A stretch of 64,000 bases of DNA from Flavobacterium sp. 270 (GCF_004368785.1 NZ_SODM01000007.1:186001-250000); one strand, 5' to 3'; positions 7,150 to 17,500 are shown, numbered from the stretch's first letter. Made by a program: numbers and translations. Notes: a model not told the origin generated them from the sequence alone.

Positions 7150-7168
7150 GTTTTGTTTTGTATTTAAA

Positions 7169-7489
7169 TTAATTATTGAAGATTGAATCCATTTTTCGAA
7201 GCAAAAGTCCCATTTTGCTGATGTCTTTAGAAAGTAAGGCTATACAATTATCATCTGCGTCTTTACTTGCTACCACAATACCGTCATTATTCTTAATCAT
7301 AACCTGTTTTAGATCTCCATTATTCACATCTTCAGACATTTCTAAACACATTTTTAAGATCATCCCAATCATCGCAGCCACATTTCCGTCATATTCTAAA
7401 TTTACCGATTCTGTCAAAATTCCGTCTATATTAAAACTCAATCCAGATTCTGCTCCAGTCTCTTCTACTAGTGTATTTAAATCAATCAT
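7169..7489 (-). CDS. roadblock/LC7-like protein, first gene of module A
   Basis: 106 residues. It shows the roadblock pattern: a strand with GILTESVNLEY, the helix GNVAAMIGMILKMCLEMSEDV, then LKQVMIKNNDGIVVASK, DNCIALLSK and the final helix ISKMGLLLRKMDSI. It aligns along its length with the 118-residue protein at 18993-19349 (IL/LKQ/GxVVxxK and SKxxxxxxLLxRxxD are shared). First gene of the pair, with its own -7 element. A role as heterodimer partner of the downstream gene product is inferred from the repeated pairing in both modules. Confidence 0.75.
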   Translation of the reverse strand: MIDLNTLVEETGAESGLSFNIDGILTESVNLEYDGNVAAMIGMILKMCLEMSEDVNNGDLKQVMIKNNDGIVVASKDADDNCIALLSKDISKMGLLLRKMDSIFNN

Positions 7490-7516
7490 ATCGCTATTTT
7501 ACGTTTTAAGAAAGTT

Positions 7517-7524
7517 CAAAGTTA
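7517..7524 (-). promoter_or_regulatory. -7 element of roadblock module A
   Basis: On the minus strand the sequence reads TAACTTTG (consensus TAnnTTTG), 27 bases before the ATG of the first roadblock gene. No clear TTG at the expected distance. Confidence 0.5.
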
Positions 7525-7752
7525 TTTTAATAAAACACAACTGTTCGATAAACACTTGTTAAAAAAAGAGATCGATGCAACGTACTGAATCACTTTTATT
7601 TATAGCGTAATTATTAGTGTTTTTTAGAATAAAAAATGCAATAAAAATTAACAGAAAAAACAAATATGCAGAAAAAACAAACATTTTATTTGGGATACTT
7701 TATTTCTAATTACAACTATTTAAACAAGTTCTAATTACCAAAAGTTTTTATT

Positions 7753-7760
7753 TACATTTG
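7753..7760 (+). promoter_or_regulatory. -7 element of the small basic protein gene
   Basis: TACATTTG matches TAnnTTTG and lies 17 bases before the ATG at 7778, supporting expression of that short gene. Confidence 0.5.
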
Positions 7761-7777
7761 CCAAAAAAATCATCCAA

Positions 7778-7921
7778 ATGAAAACTGTTGACGAATTACG
7801 CTTTGACTTAAATGTAAAATTAATGAAGTTTAGAAGGTTCCGAATTGAAAATGGAAGCATCAATAACACCGCAAATCAAGAACCGGCTAAAAAAGGATTT
7901 TTTAAAAAAATATTTAGCTAA
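7778..7921 (+). CDS. small basic protein divergent from roadblock module A (47 aa)
   Basis: A 47-codon ATG frame with a well-placed -7 element. The chain begins with an amphipathic, Arg/Lys-rich helix (DELRFDLNVKLMKFRRFR), has a polar linker and ends in PAKKGFFKKIFS, a short amphipathic basic tail that could touch membrane or a partner. The 71-residue protein at 18596-18811 has a comparable layout with GKGLFKSISDFF and is likewise divergent from a roadblock pair. This repeated context is the main argument that it is real. It converges with the ABC ATPase gene, ending six bases away. Function unknown. Confidence 0.6.
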   Translation: MKTVDELRFDLNVKLMKFRRFRIENGSINNTANQEPAKKGFFKKIFS

Positions 7922-7927
7922 AAACAC

Positions 7928-8602
7928 TTATAAAAAAGCTGAATTTGTTAGATAGCCTTTTTCAATAAGTTCAGCTTTATTGGTGATCGCAAGTGTTTTA
8001 CCTTCTTTTAGCAAAACCAAACGTGTAGAAATCCTGATTATATTCTGGTAATTATGATCCGTAATTATAATTCCTTTTCTGTGCGAATTTATCTTTATCA
8101 TTTCATTTATCACATCTGCCATTTTTGGCGATAATCCGCTGTAAGGTTCATCTAATAAAGCAAATTTGGAAGAATTAAAAAGTACGAATTTGATTTCAAG
8201 ATATCGAAGCTCGCCACTTGACAAATGATTTATTCTTTTATTTAATAGAATCTGAATAAATTCGTCTTCGCAAAAAACAGCTCTGTTTTGTTTAGGGATG
8301 GATAATTTGATCGCTTTAAGAACCGACAAATGTTTTGGAATAAATTGATCTTGATGCAGATAACTAATTTCATTTAACAAAGTACCTGAATTATTTTTTG
8401 AAACAGAATCAATTCGAATACATTTATTTGGAGCTGTCACAATACCGAAAATAATTTTTAACAGCGTAGATTTTCCAGAACCATTTCGTCCTAGCAAACC
8501 AACAATTTCTCCAGTTTCACATTTCAGGTAAATATCCGAAAGTATTCTCCTCTCTTTGAAACTTTTCTGAATTCCGTCGATTTCTAAAATGTGTTTTTTC
8601 AA
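7928..8602 (-). CDS. ABC transporter ATP-binding protein
   Basis: 224 residues. Walker A GRNGSGKST is near residues 38-46, the Q-loop region HQDQ near 83, a signature LSSGE (variant of LSGGQ) near 127, Walker B FALLDEP near 147 and the switch His in TDH near 182. All catalytic elements are present, so it should hydrolyse ATP. The start is TTG, overlapping the TGA of the upstream membrane-protein frame, so the two were evidently built as a coupled pair. Because that frame carries an internal TAG, the ATPase may now lack its own small membrane partner. The cargo is unknown. Confidence 0.88.
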   Translation of the reverse strand: MKKHILEIDGIQKSFKERRILSDIYLKCETGEIVGLLGRNGSGKSTLLKIIFGIVTAPNKCIRIDSVSKNNSGTLLNEISYLHQDQFIPKHLSVLKAIKLSIPKQNRAVFCEDEFIQILLNKRINHLSSGELRYLEIKFVLFNSSKFALLDEPYSGLSPKMADVINEMIKINSHRKGIIITDHNYQNIIRISTRLVLLKEGKTLAITNKAELIEKGYLTNSAFL

Positions 8603-8892
8603 AATATTCTTTTTATTAAAAAGACAATTAAACCAATCAAAATCGTTGTGCAGAAAGTCAAAAAATAACTAAAGAACAAAAGCTCGACTTTAGAAATTCC
8701 GTTATTGAAATAAAATAAGTATTCGTTTTTACGGTATATTTCTTTGTATCCAATGCTGAATAAAAAGCCCTAACTCAAAAACATGATAAAAAAATAATCA
8801 AACCCTCCCAATAAAACTGAAATAAAACAGACAGTCAAATTGATAATTAAGGTCGTTTTGAAAAATTCGAATATGTTTAGAAATTTTAGCAT
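8599..8892 (-). pseudogene. small membrane protein frame interrupted by in-frame TAG
   Basis: Reading from ATG 8892 to TGA 8599-8601 gives 98 codons in one frame broken only by TAG at 8770-8772 (codon 41). The first part (residues 1-40) has a hydrophobic span (LIINLTVCFISVLLGG, FDYFFIMFL). After the stop come IYRKNEYLFYFNNGISKVELL and a second span (FLTFCTTILIGLIVFLI). The motif YFNNGISKVELL resembles membrane components paired with ABC ATPases in Bacteroidota (recollection). The frame sits two bases after the addB stop and overlaps the ATPase start. I infer a recently broken gene; a sequencing error or readthrough is possible. Confidence 0.6.
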
Positions 8893-8894
8893 AT

Positions 8895-11657
8895 TTAAAT
8901 TTTCTCCTCAAATGGGATGTTGACATCAAAGATTTCATTTAAAAGTAAAACCATTTCATTTAAATAATTATTTAAAATTTCTTCGGTAACAGTAAGATTC
9001 AACTCTTTGTCTTCTTTAAATCCAAAAGGTAGAAAACCTGATTTTAAATTTTTGAAAGAAATGATTCCTACTTCAACAGGCAGCTCTTGCGGTTCTTTTT
9101 GAAACATAAACGCGTAAGCCAAAACTTGAATAATTTTATCGTTTTTAAGCTCTTGCGTCAATCCATTCCATGATTTCAACACAACATTAGCTTTTTCTAC
9201 TTTTCCTGTCTTATAATCAATGATTCTTATTTTTCCGTTGCGAAGTTCAATCCTATCGACATTTCCTTTTATTAAAACTGGAAATGGCAGACTCGGATGA
9301 TGCAGCTCGCGTTCGTAAGTTTTTTCTAAAGCTATAATTTTAATTGCGTCTCCATTTTTTATAGCTTCTAATTCCATTTTTAAGAAATTGGAAACATTTC
9401 GTTTTGCAACTTCAAAAGCCAAAAGATTACGGCCTTTTTTAATTTCACCTTCTTTGTAAACTAATTTAAATTGTTTCAGAACTTCATCGTCCAGCAATTT
9501 AAAACAATTTGAAATGTCTTCTTCAGCAATAAATTTTCCAATAAAAGGTTCGTATAAAGTTTTTAGAGTTTCGTGAATTATTGTTCCGAGTGTATTTAAA
9601 GCGATATTTTCTTCGACTTCTTCCACTTCACGAATGCGAAGTATTTTTTGAAAATAAAATTCAATCGGATTTCTGATATAACTCGTTAATGCAGAAGGAG
9701 AAAAACCAGCTTCGGCGATTTCTTTCAGACGCAGCATAATCGCCTCCGATTTCGGAATTACCATTGGCTGATAAGCCGTTGTTGGCAAAACTGGATTATA
9801 AATATCAAAAGTAAGATTGTGTTTGGATTGCTTTTCTACTTCTAACTGTGTAATAAAACGACTTCTTTCTCCAGCGTCCAAACCGTCATTTTCTGTATTA
9901 TAGATCAGATAAATATTTTTTGCTCTTTGCAGTAAATGATAAAAGTGATAGGTATAAATTGCATCTTTTTCTTTAAAAGTCGGCAAACCCAATTCTTTTT
10001 TTACATCGTAAGGAATAAAGGAATTCTGAGATTTTCCGGCAGGAAATTTCCCTTCATTCATAGAAGTAACAATTACGGTATCAAAATCCAGAACACGACT
10101 TTCTAATACTCCCATAATTTGCAGTCCGCGTAGAGGTTCACCTTCAAACGAAACTTCTGCTACATCTATAATCTGTTTGTATATGGCATACAACGTATCA
10201 ATATTGTCAATGTGTTTGTGTTGCGTATAATAATTAATCAACTTATTGATCACTTTAAAAACAGAAAAAACAAATGTTTTCGCAATCTTTTCTTCTTCGT
10301 TATCATTGCTGAAATTTCCTTTTATTAAAAGCAATAATGCCGAAATATTTTCAAGAACTGCCACAGATCCGTTTTCCCATTTCTGGAATAAGAGTTCAAA
10401 CAATCTTGACTGATTAGAATTGAGTTCAATAATTTTATTATGGGTAATAAAAGTATAATTATTCTCTTTTACAATCCTAACCAGATTGCCCGCACCGGCG
10501 TAAGGTTCGACCAACGGATGGGTTAAAACATCAAGCACATCTTTATAATAAAAAACATAACTGCCACCTTTACGAGAAATGGCATTGGTATGCATTTTAA
10601 ATAGTTTCGCAATCAATATTTGTGACGGATTGTTCTTTCCAGAATATCCCATTGTAATATTTAATGCCCCAACAGAGGATGGTAATGAATATAAAACCGG
10701 AACTAATAAATTTTCTTCACCAAGTACAATAGCCACTTTATCCAATGATGTTGCAGGGTTTTCGTTGATGATATTTTCAATGATACTTCCTGCTAATTTT
10801 GCTTGTCCAATTGTTTTTGGAGTTCCAATTACCTGAATATTTTTTGACTGCGAAAAATCGTCAACAATCCACTCAAACGGATTTGATTTATAATGTTTCC
10901 AGCTTTCTTTAAAACGACGAACAAATAGTCCTGCGTCATGGTAAGGATCATTTAAAAAAGTCTGATCAACATCCCAGTAAATTTTAGCCTGATCTAATGC
11001 TAAAAGATGTTGTACAATTTTTTCTTCTGCAGCGTTCAAAGCATTAAATCCTGCAAAAACAAAAGTTCGATTTGAAATAGTATTCGAAAAATGATTTAAG
11101 TTATTGACAGCTTCTCTGTAAATCAGCCCTTGATAACCGATAGATTTATTTAAAAGATGATTGTATAAGGAATCATAATACAATGGCAATAGTTTCCAAA
11201 AGTCAATATAATTTTCTAAAAGTTTGGTTTTATTTTCGACTTCTATTCCCCACTTCTTAATATCTTCAATATCCTTTAAGTAAGATAAAACATGTGATGG
11301 TTCTAAAAGATAACGATCAATTTCATTAAAGTCCTGTAACAGCGTTTTTGCCCAATTTGCAAATAATTCAAAGGACTGTTGATGTTGTTTATCTGTAACC
11401 GATAAATAAACTTCGTAAAATTCAAATAAAAGTTCAATTGAATCTACAGATCTCACAGAAGCGACATCTTGTACAAAATCTTCAATACTAATTATTTCAG
11501 GACTAAGAATGGTGTTTTTAGTCGCATTTTTTAATGCTTCAATTAAAAAAACTTTAGCTCTTTTATTTGGTAATACAATAGTAGTTTCTGCAAGCTTAGA
11601 AGAATAATCCTGAATTATAATAGCTGCTATTTTTTCTAGAAAAGAAGGATTTACCAT
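8895..11657 (-). CDS. addB: AddB-like PD-(D/E)XK nuclease/helicase-related protein
   Basis: About 920 residues from ATG 11657. The longer frame from TTG 11684 begins inside the ompA terminator stem, so I use the downstream ATG. The N-terminal part is helicase-like but degenerate (ETTIVLPNKRAKVFL in place of a classical P-loop region). A UvrD-C-like segment, FDTVIVTSMNEGKFP, lies near residue 530. The C-terminus carries the RecB-family nuclease motif (HPSLPFPVLIKGNVDRIE, then IRIIDYKTGKVEK). With the AddA-like protein at 14584-17742 it should form an AddAB-type exonuclease/helicase for double-strand-break repair. The pair is split by ompA and kbl, unusual for addAB. Confidence 0.82.
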   Translation of the reverse strand: MVNPSFLEKIAAIIIQDYSSKLAETTIVLPNKRAKVFLIEALKNATKNTILSPEIISIEDFVQDVASVRSVDSIELLFEFYEVYLSVTDKQHQQSFELFANWAKTLLQDFNEIDRYLLEPSHVLSYLKDIEDIKKWGIEVENKTKLLENYIDFWKLLPLYYDSLYNHLLNKSIGYQGLIYREAVNNLNHFSNTISNRTFVFAGFNALNAAEEKIVQHLLALDQAKIYWDVDQTFLNDPYHDAGLFVRRFKESWKHYKSNPFEWIVDDFSQSKNIQVIGTPKTIGQAKLAGSIIENIINENPATSLDKVAIVLGEENLLVPVLYSLPSSVGALNITMGYSGKNNPSQILIAKLFKMHTNAISRKGGSYVFYYKDVLDVLTHPLVEPYAGAGNLVRIVKENNYTFITHNKIIELNSNQSRLFELLFQKWENGSVAVLENISALLLLIKGNFSNDNEEEKIAKTFVFSVFKVINKLINYYTQHKHIDNIDTLYAIYKQIIDVAEVSFEGEPLRGLQIMGVLESRVLDFDTVIVTSMNEGKFPAGKSQNSFIPYDVKKELGLPTFKEKDAIYTYHFYHLLQRAKNIYLIYNTENDGLDAGERSRFITQLEVEKQSKHNLTFDIYNPVLPTTAYQPMVIPKSEAIMLRLKEIAEAGFSPSALTSYIRNPIEFYFQKILRIREVEEVEENIALNTLGTIIHETLKTLYEPFIGKFIAEEDISNCFKLLDDEVLKQFKLVYKEGEIKKGRNLLAFEVAKRNVSNFLKMELEAIKNGDAIKIIALEKTYERELHHPSLPFPVLIKGNVDRIELRNGKIRIIDYKTGKVEKANVVLKSWNGLTQELKNDKIIQVLAYAFMFQKEPQELPVEVGIISFKNLKSGFLPFGFKEDKELNLTVTEEILNNYLNEMVLLLNEIFDVNIPFEEKI

Positions 11658-11664
11658 ATTGTAA

Positions 11665-11699
11665 AAATAAAAAAAGCCATTCAATTAAGAATGGCTTTT
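11665..11699 (-). terminator. terminator of the OmpA-family gene
   Basis: Perfect 11-bp arms AAAAGCCATTC/GAATGGCTTTT around six bases; on the minus strand it ends in a run of seven T. It overlaps the TTG at 11684, showing that the next gene starts later. Confidence 0.88.
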
Positions 11700-11721
11700 A
11701 GTATTTATTTAGAAAAGTAAA

Positions 11722-13206
11722 TTAGATTTTACCTTGGTATTTAGAACCAATGTGTCTAATTTCTGTTCTTCTGTTTTGTGCTTTACCTGCAGCAGTTTTG
11801 TTACTTGCAACTGGTTGAGTAGCTCCAAATCCTTTAGACTCTAAGTTCTCTGCATTAACACCTCTTTCAATTAAAGCGTTCATTACAGCAGCAGCTCTGT
11901 CTTCAGATAATTTTTGGTTTACTTTAGCAGAACCTGTACTATCTGTGTGTCCTTCAATAGAGAATTTCGCGTTTGGATAGTTTTTAAGGATTTCTTTAAT
12001 TGCATCTAATCTAGCTGGAGTTTCTTTGTCACCAGTTTTGAAAGTAGCTTTTCCAGAGTTAAAGTATACCGCTCTAGCTTGAACTTTAAGATCTTCTAAC
12101 GCCTCAGAAGTTACTTCTGGACATCCTCTGTTACTAGCAGGACCGTAAACTGTAGGACAGTCATCATCTTTATCTGCAACACCATCTTTATCAGCGTCTA
12201 ATACAGGACAACCACCATTTTCTCTTGGACCAGCAACTGTAGGACATTTGTCATCTTTATCAGCGATTCCGTCTCCATCAGTATCAGGACATCCTTTTAA
12301 AGCAGCTAAACCAGCAACATCTGGACAAGCATCATCTTTATCAGCAATTCCGTCTCCGTCTGTATCAGGACATCCGTTTAATGCAGCTAAACCAAATACA
12401 TCTGGACAAGCATCAGAAGCGTCAACGATTCCGTCTCCGTCAGTATCAGGACATCCGTTGAATTGTTTTAAACCAGCAACATCTGGACAAGCATCGTCTT
12501 TGTCATAGATTCCGTCACCGTCAGTATCTTTACCACCAAATTTGAAGATAAGACCAGCAGTGTGTTGGAAGTGAGATACTTGATCTGGAGTTCCAGAAGC
12601 ATCAACTCTTTCATTATCATCAGCTGCAACAGCCCATTTGTATTTTGTAGTAAGTTCAAGACCAATAGCGTCTGTAAACCAAAAAATTAAACCAGCACCT
12701 GGGTTAACTGTTCCGTAGCTACTATCTCCGAAGAAAGTATAACCTCCACCAACAGATAACGAAGGATCGATTACTTTAGATTTGATTAAGTCTTTGAAGC
12801 TATATTTAATAGTCGCATCAATTCCATAATACATTAAATCGCCAGGGTTAACTACAGTGTTCCCTCTTGAATCAGTAACTCCAAGACTTGGTTGGTTAAA
12901 AACAACGAATTTGTCAATCTTGTTTACAGATCCTTGTAAACCTACAGAGAATCCACTTCCTACATATCTAGACACACCAATGTAAGATAAAGAAGGAAGA
13001 ATGTTCCAGTTGTCTTTTACAGCGAATGGCTGCGAGAAGTGTTGATCAAAGAAACCACTTCCTGCACCAGAGCTAGTTCTAGTGTCAACGGCATTAACTC
13101 CAAAAGAGATAGCCCATGGATTGTTACTGTCTTGCGCATGAGAAGCCTGAGGAGCTAAACCCATCACCATCATTACAGCAACTAAAAGTTTGTTAAGATG
13201 TTTCAT
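11722..13206 (-). CDS. OmpA-family outer membrane protein with thrombospondin type 3 repeats
   Basis: 494 residues. A signal peptide covers residues 1-24 (cleavage after ASHA). An eight-strand-type beta-barrel region follows (about 25-220). Five calcium-binding TSP type 3 repeats (DTDGDGIxDxxDxCP, 27-29 residues each) span about 227-363. The C-terminal OmpA peptidoglycan-binding domain (about 375-490) shows FSIEGHTDSTG and LSEDRAAAV with NRRTEI. It anchors the outer membrane to peptidoglycan. A consensus promoter with both boxes and a strong terminator point to a highly expressed single gene, as for major OmpA proteins of the group. Confidence 0.93.
   Translation of the reverse strand: MKHLNKLLVAVMMVMGLAPQASHAQDSNNPWAISFGVNAVDTRTSSGAGSGFFDQHFSQPFAVKDNWNILPSLSYIGVSRYVGSGFSVGLQGSVNKIDKFVVFNQPSLGVTDSRGNTVVNPGDLMYYGIDATIKYSFKDLIKSKVIDPSLSVGGGYTFFGDSSYGTVNPGAGLIFWFTDAIGLELTTKYKWAVAADDNERVDASGTPDQVSHFQHTAGLIFKFGGKDTDGDGIYDKDDACPDVAGLKQFNGCPDTDGDGIVDASDACPDVFGLAALNGCPDTDGDGIADKDDACPDVAGLAALKGCPDTDGDGIADKDDKCPTVAGPRENGGCPVLDADKDGVADKDDDCPTVYGPASNRGCPEVTSEALEDLKVQARAVYFNSGKATFKTGDKETPARLDAIKEILKNYPNAKFSIEGHTDSTGSAKVNQKLSEDRAAAVMNALIERGVNAENLESKGFGATQPVASNKTAAGKAQNRRTEIRHIGSKYQGKI
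12118..12528 (-). repeat. tandem TSP3 repeat array within the OmpA gene
   Basis: Four units of 81 bases plus a variant fifth of 87 bases encode the DxDGDGxxDxxDxCP repeats. The copies are near-identical at DNA level in places, so unit number could vary between strains by slippage or recombination. Confidence 0.85.
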
Positions 13207-13243
13207 ACTTAATTTTTTTAATTACAATTTAGTTAATTACAAG

Positions 13244-13274
13244 CAAAAGTAACACCAAATTTTTTAAATACAAA
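13244..13274 (-). promoter_or_regulatory. consensus promoter of the OmpA-family gene
   Basis: On the minus strand TTTG (13271-13274), 19 bases, then TACTTTTG (13244-13251): a full match to the Bacteroidota TTTG-N19-TAnnTTTG promoter, 37 bases before the ATG. Confidence 0.82.
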
Positions 13275-13319
13275 ATGAAATGTTAAAAAAAACCTACAAA
13301 AATTTGGTCAATATGGTAA

Positions 13320-14513
13320 TTATATAACTTTTAACATTTTTCCAACAACTTCAAAAGCAGTTATAGCCCTGTCCAAGTGCTCTTTAGTATGAGCAGCAGA
13401 AAGTTGGACTCTGATTCTTGCTTTTTCTTTTGGAACTACAGGAAAGAAGAATCCAATTACATAAATTCTTTGCTTCAAAAGTTCGTTCGCCATTGTTTGA
13501 GATAATTTTGCATCATATAACATGACAGGTACTATTGCAGAATCACCATCTATAATATCAAATCCGGTTTTTTTCATTCCATCTTTGAAATAATTAGTAT
13601 TCCATTCTAATTGATCTCTTAGTGTTGTATCTTTTTCTAATAATTCAAAAACCTTAATAGAAGCTCCTACAATAGCAGGCGCTAACGAATTTGAAAATAA
13701 ATATGGTCGAGAGCGCTGACGCAATAATTCAATAATTTCTTTTTTTGCAGTTGTGTAGCCTCCCATTGCGCCACCTAATGCTTTTCCTAAGGTTCCGGTT
13801 ATAATATCAACTCTTCCCATTACACCCTTAGCTTCAAGTGTACCTTTTCCAGTAGCACCAATAAAACCCGCCGCATGACATTCATCTACCATTACCATGG
13901 CATCATATTTATCAGCCAAATCACAGATTTTATCCAAAGGAGCCACAAGGCCGTCCATAGAGAAGACACCATCTGTAACTATTAATTTAAAACGTGTTCC
14001 GGCTTCATTAGCTTTAATTAATTGTTGTTCTAAATCTTCCATATTGCTATTTTCATAGCGATAACGAGCTGCTTTACACAAACGAACTCCATCTATAATA
14101 GAAGCATGGTTTAAACTATCTGAAATAATCGCATCATTTTCTCCTAATAAAGGTTCAAAAACACCACCATTAGCATCAAAAGCAGCGGCGTAAAGAATGG
14201 TATCTTCTGTACCGTAAAAATCGGCAATCTTTTTTTCTAATGTTTTATGTATATCCTGTGTGCCACAAATAAAACGTACTGATGACATTCCAAAACCATG
14301 TGTATCCATTGCATCTTTAGCAGCCTGAACTACTTCTGGATGTGATGAAAGTCCTAAATAATTATTCGCACAGAAGTTCAAAACTGTTTCACCAGTAGAA
14401 ATTGTAATTTCTGCTCCTTGTGCAGAAGTTATAATACGTTCTTTCTTGAAAATTCCATTTTCCTCAATCGTCTGCAGCTCACTTTGCAGATGTTCTTTAA
14501 TTTTTCCGTACAT
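13320..14513 (-). CDS. kbl: glycine C-acetyltransferase (2-amino-3-ketobutyrate CoA ligase)
   Basis: 397 residues, the usual length. PLP-dependent alpha-oxoamine synthase fold: FCANNYLGLSSHPEV near 47-61, SDSLNHASIIDG near 131-142, DECHAAGFIG near 210-219 and the PLP Schiff-base lysine Lys244 in GTLGKALGG. The enzyme cleaves 2-amino-3-ketobutyrate with CoA to glycine and acetyl-CoA in threonine degradation. The HGFGMSSVRFICGTQ motif is characteristic of Kbl and separates it from 8-amino-7-oxononanoate synthase. No threonine dehydrogenase gene is adjacent in this window. It lies on the minus strand between the addA-like gene and ompA, with about 70 bases to the former. Confidence 0.93.
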   Translation of the reverse strand: MYGKIKEHLQSELQTIEENGIFKKERIITSAQGAEITISTGETVLNFCANNYLGLSSHPEVVQAAKDAMDTHGFGMSSVRFICGTQDIHKTLEKKIADFYGTEDTILYAAAFDANGGVFEPLLGENDAIISDSLNHASIIDGVRLCKAARYRYENSNMEDLEQQLIKANEAGTRFKLIVTDGVFSMDGLVAPLDKICDLADKYDAMVMVDECHAAGFIGATGKGTLEAKGVMGRVDIITGTLGKALGGAMGGYTTAKKEIIELLRQRSRPYLFSNSLAPAIVGASIKVFELLEKDTTLRDQLEWNTNYFKDGMKKTGFDIIDGDSAIVPVMLYDAKLSQTMANELLKQRIYVIGFFFPVVPKEKARIRVQLSAAHTKEHLDRAITAFEVVGKMLKVI

Positions 14514-14583
14514 TTTATATATTTAAAACGTTAAATATTAACAGTTTAATCACCATTAACCCTTTAACATCTGATTAATTTCT

Positions 14584-17500
14584 TCACAAATTTACCACTT
14601 CAATTTCCGTTCCTATATATACCAGCGCCTTTTTTAACACTTTGTATCCTAAATCTTCAATAGCATCCTGATATTCTTGAATTTGCTGTGCATATTTTGA
14701 ATTTATAACGCCAGTTTTATAATCTAAAAGGTAGACCTGATTGTTTTCAACTAAAACAAGACGATCTGGTTTTAAGATCTTTCCTTCTTTTTGAATAATT
14801 GTCTGCTCATTCAAAATTGTATTATTTCCGTTGAAGCAAATTTCTAATTCAGGATGATTTACAATTTCACGAAGTGTTTTCAAAACGATTTCAACTTGAT
14901 CAACTGTTATTAATCCGTTTTCAAGGGCTTTTGTAACCGCAAGATCAACATCTGATTTATCTTTTATATAGGCCAAAATCTCGTGCACAATATTTCCATA
15001 AGAAATAGCTTCTTGCTGATGTGTTCCCCACATCAAAGCTTCACGCTGTGCAATTTTTATATTTTTCGGATTTAATACTTCTGACACAATCGGAATTGTC
15101 TTTACTAAATCCAATGTTTTTATAACTGAAGAAAGCCTCCCTTTATTTCCAAATTCATATTCCGGTCTTTCAGGATCATAAATTCCTTTATGAATTAAAT
15201 ATTTAATAAAAAAAGAAGCCATATTACTAGGAAATTCCCCGTCTTTTTTCTCTTTTAAGGATTGCGAAATAACATACAACTGTTCTTCTGCACGGGTCAA
15301 AGCCACATACAAAACATTAATATTATCCAGCAGTTCTTCTTGTTTTTTTAAATTGAAAACAGCCAAAGCACTTTCTCCAAAACCTTCTACAGCACTACTG
15401 TTATCAATTAAGGCTTTTGGAAAATCCAATTCTGTTTCTTCTGTATCGAGCCATAATTTATCTTTTGGTTTTCGGCTGTAATCTTCTTCTGCAAACGGCA
15501 TAATTACCACCGGAAATTCCAAACCTTTAGATTTATGGATCGTCATAATTCGCACTGCATTATTTCCTTCTGGAGACGGAATGCTAAATTTATGCGCATT
15601 TTTATCCCAGTAAACTAAAAAATCTGCAACTCCTGCCTGATTTCTAATATCGCGCTCTAAAACTATATCCAGAAAAAACTGCACATAAGCATTTCCTTCT
15701 GAAGGAAGAACAAACTTTGAAATAATAATTTCTACTGCTTCATACAATGATTTTTTACGAACATTTTCAAAAGAAAGAGAAACATCAAAAGCTAAAAGCC
15801 ATTTTTCAAAATCATTTTCCTGTCGTTGTGCCATCCCCTGTGCAATAAAATCATGAATGGGCATTTCAATTTCTTTATTAACAGCCAAGAAGTGAAGAAA
15901 ATTAGCTTTGGATTCTAAATCAGCACTATTATTTAGATATTTAAGCAGATGAATTATTAATCTAACTTCTGTCGCATTTTGAATCATTAATGTTTCTGAT
16001 GACAAAAGTGGAATATTTTGCTCTGTCAAATAATTTGCAATCGCAATTCCCTGATCTCGCTTACGAGTTAAAATCACAATATCTTTATATTCAAAACCTT
16101 CGCGAACGACATTTTGAATGGTATTTAATGTTGCTAAAACATACAAATCCGATTTCTCTACAACTTCTTCTTCATCAGCAAAGTCGCTTTTCTCTATTAT
16201 CGGAAGAAAAGAAATATTTACGTAACCGCCTTTTTTTGAATTTGCATTCTGAAAACTGTGATTTTCGTATAAATCCTTATAATCTTCATTTAAAAATTCA
16301 GCAGAAATTAGCTTAAAAAAGGCATTATTAAAATCAATTACCTCGCTATAACTTCTATAATTGGTATTTAAATGCTCTAGCTTTTTATCGGGATTACTAA
16401 ACGGATTTGCTTCTTTACTCAGCTCAATAAACTGCTCTGCTTTTCCGCCGCGCCAACGATAAATTGACTGTTTGGGATCCCCAACAATCATAAGCGTGCC
16501 TTTGTTTCCTAAATCATCCTGACCGGCAAGCGCATTATCAATTAGCGGAATTAAATTCTGCCATTGCATTTCTGATGTATCCTGAAATTCATCAATAAAA
16601 AAATGACGATATCGCTCACCTAAACGTTCATAAATAAATGGAGCAGGCTGATTCTGAATTTCGCGATGAATAATGGCATTAAATTCTGAAATAGATAAAA
16701 TATTTTGTTCCGATTGAATTTTTGCCAGCTCATTACTCACAGTATTAAGAAGAGAAAGCGGCGTAATATTTTTTAAGAAGGCTTTGTAAAAATCTCTTTT
16801 TTCAAAATTTTTATAAATCTTATCTAATGTCTGAAGCAGTTCTGGAATAATATTTTCGATTAATGCCCGGTCCTTTGCCGTTTTATTAATCGCAATATCA
16901 TCAAACTCATGAAATGTTTTATTTCTGGGATTAAATTTTCCGTCACGAATGCTTTCTAAATGATTTGGAAATGTTCCTCTCGAAAATGATTTTAAATCAA
17001 TACCATTTTTATCAATTAAAGAAAGTAATTCAGAAGCGAATTCTTTATTTACAGATTCCAACTCTTTACAGAGTTCGAGCATTTTCTTTTTAATTTGAAT
17101 AAATTCTTCAATCGACTTATCATTAAAATGTAAAATTTCGTTCCGATTATTTTCGTTTAAAACCAGTCTGCCTGTTTCCAGAATTTCACGTGAAATGTCC
17201 CAACTTTTATCATCGTCGGTTTTTTCCATTGTAAAATCGATGAGCAATTTTGTCAATGTTTCATCCTGACCGGCTTGAGCAATTATGGCATCAACAGCTT
17301 CAATCAATAAATTCTCGGTATCCAAAGTAACTTCAAAAGTCATTGGGAGATTTAAATCGTGCGCAAAAGCACGAATTACTTTGTGGGTAAATTTATCTAT
17401 AGTAGAAATATCAAAAGCAGCATAATTATGAATTAAGTGCTTGATAATGTTTTGAGATTTTGTTTTGATTTTAATGATCGAAAGCCCCGTTTCCCGAGAT

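Noticed and set aside
12248..12508. Open frame on the plus strand opposite the OmpA repeats (Ser/Pro/Gly repeats)
   Set aside because: It is the reverse complement of the TSP3 tandem repeats, with no promoter; the minus-strand protein is clearly the real gene.
12118..12528. Regularly spaced repeats that might suggest a CRISPR array
   Set aside because: The 81-base units have no variable spacers and translate as TSP3 repeats; no cas genes nearby.
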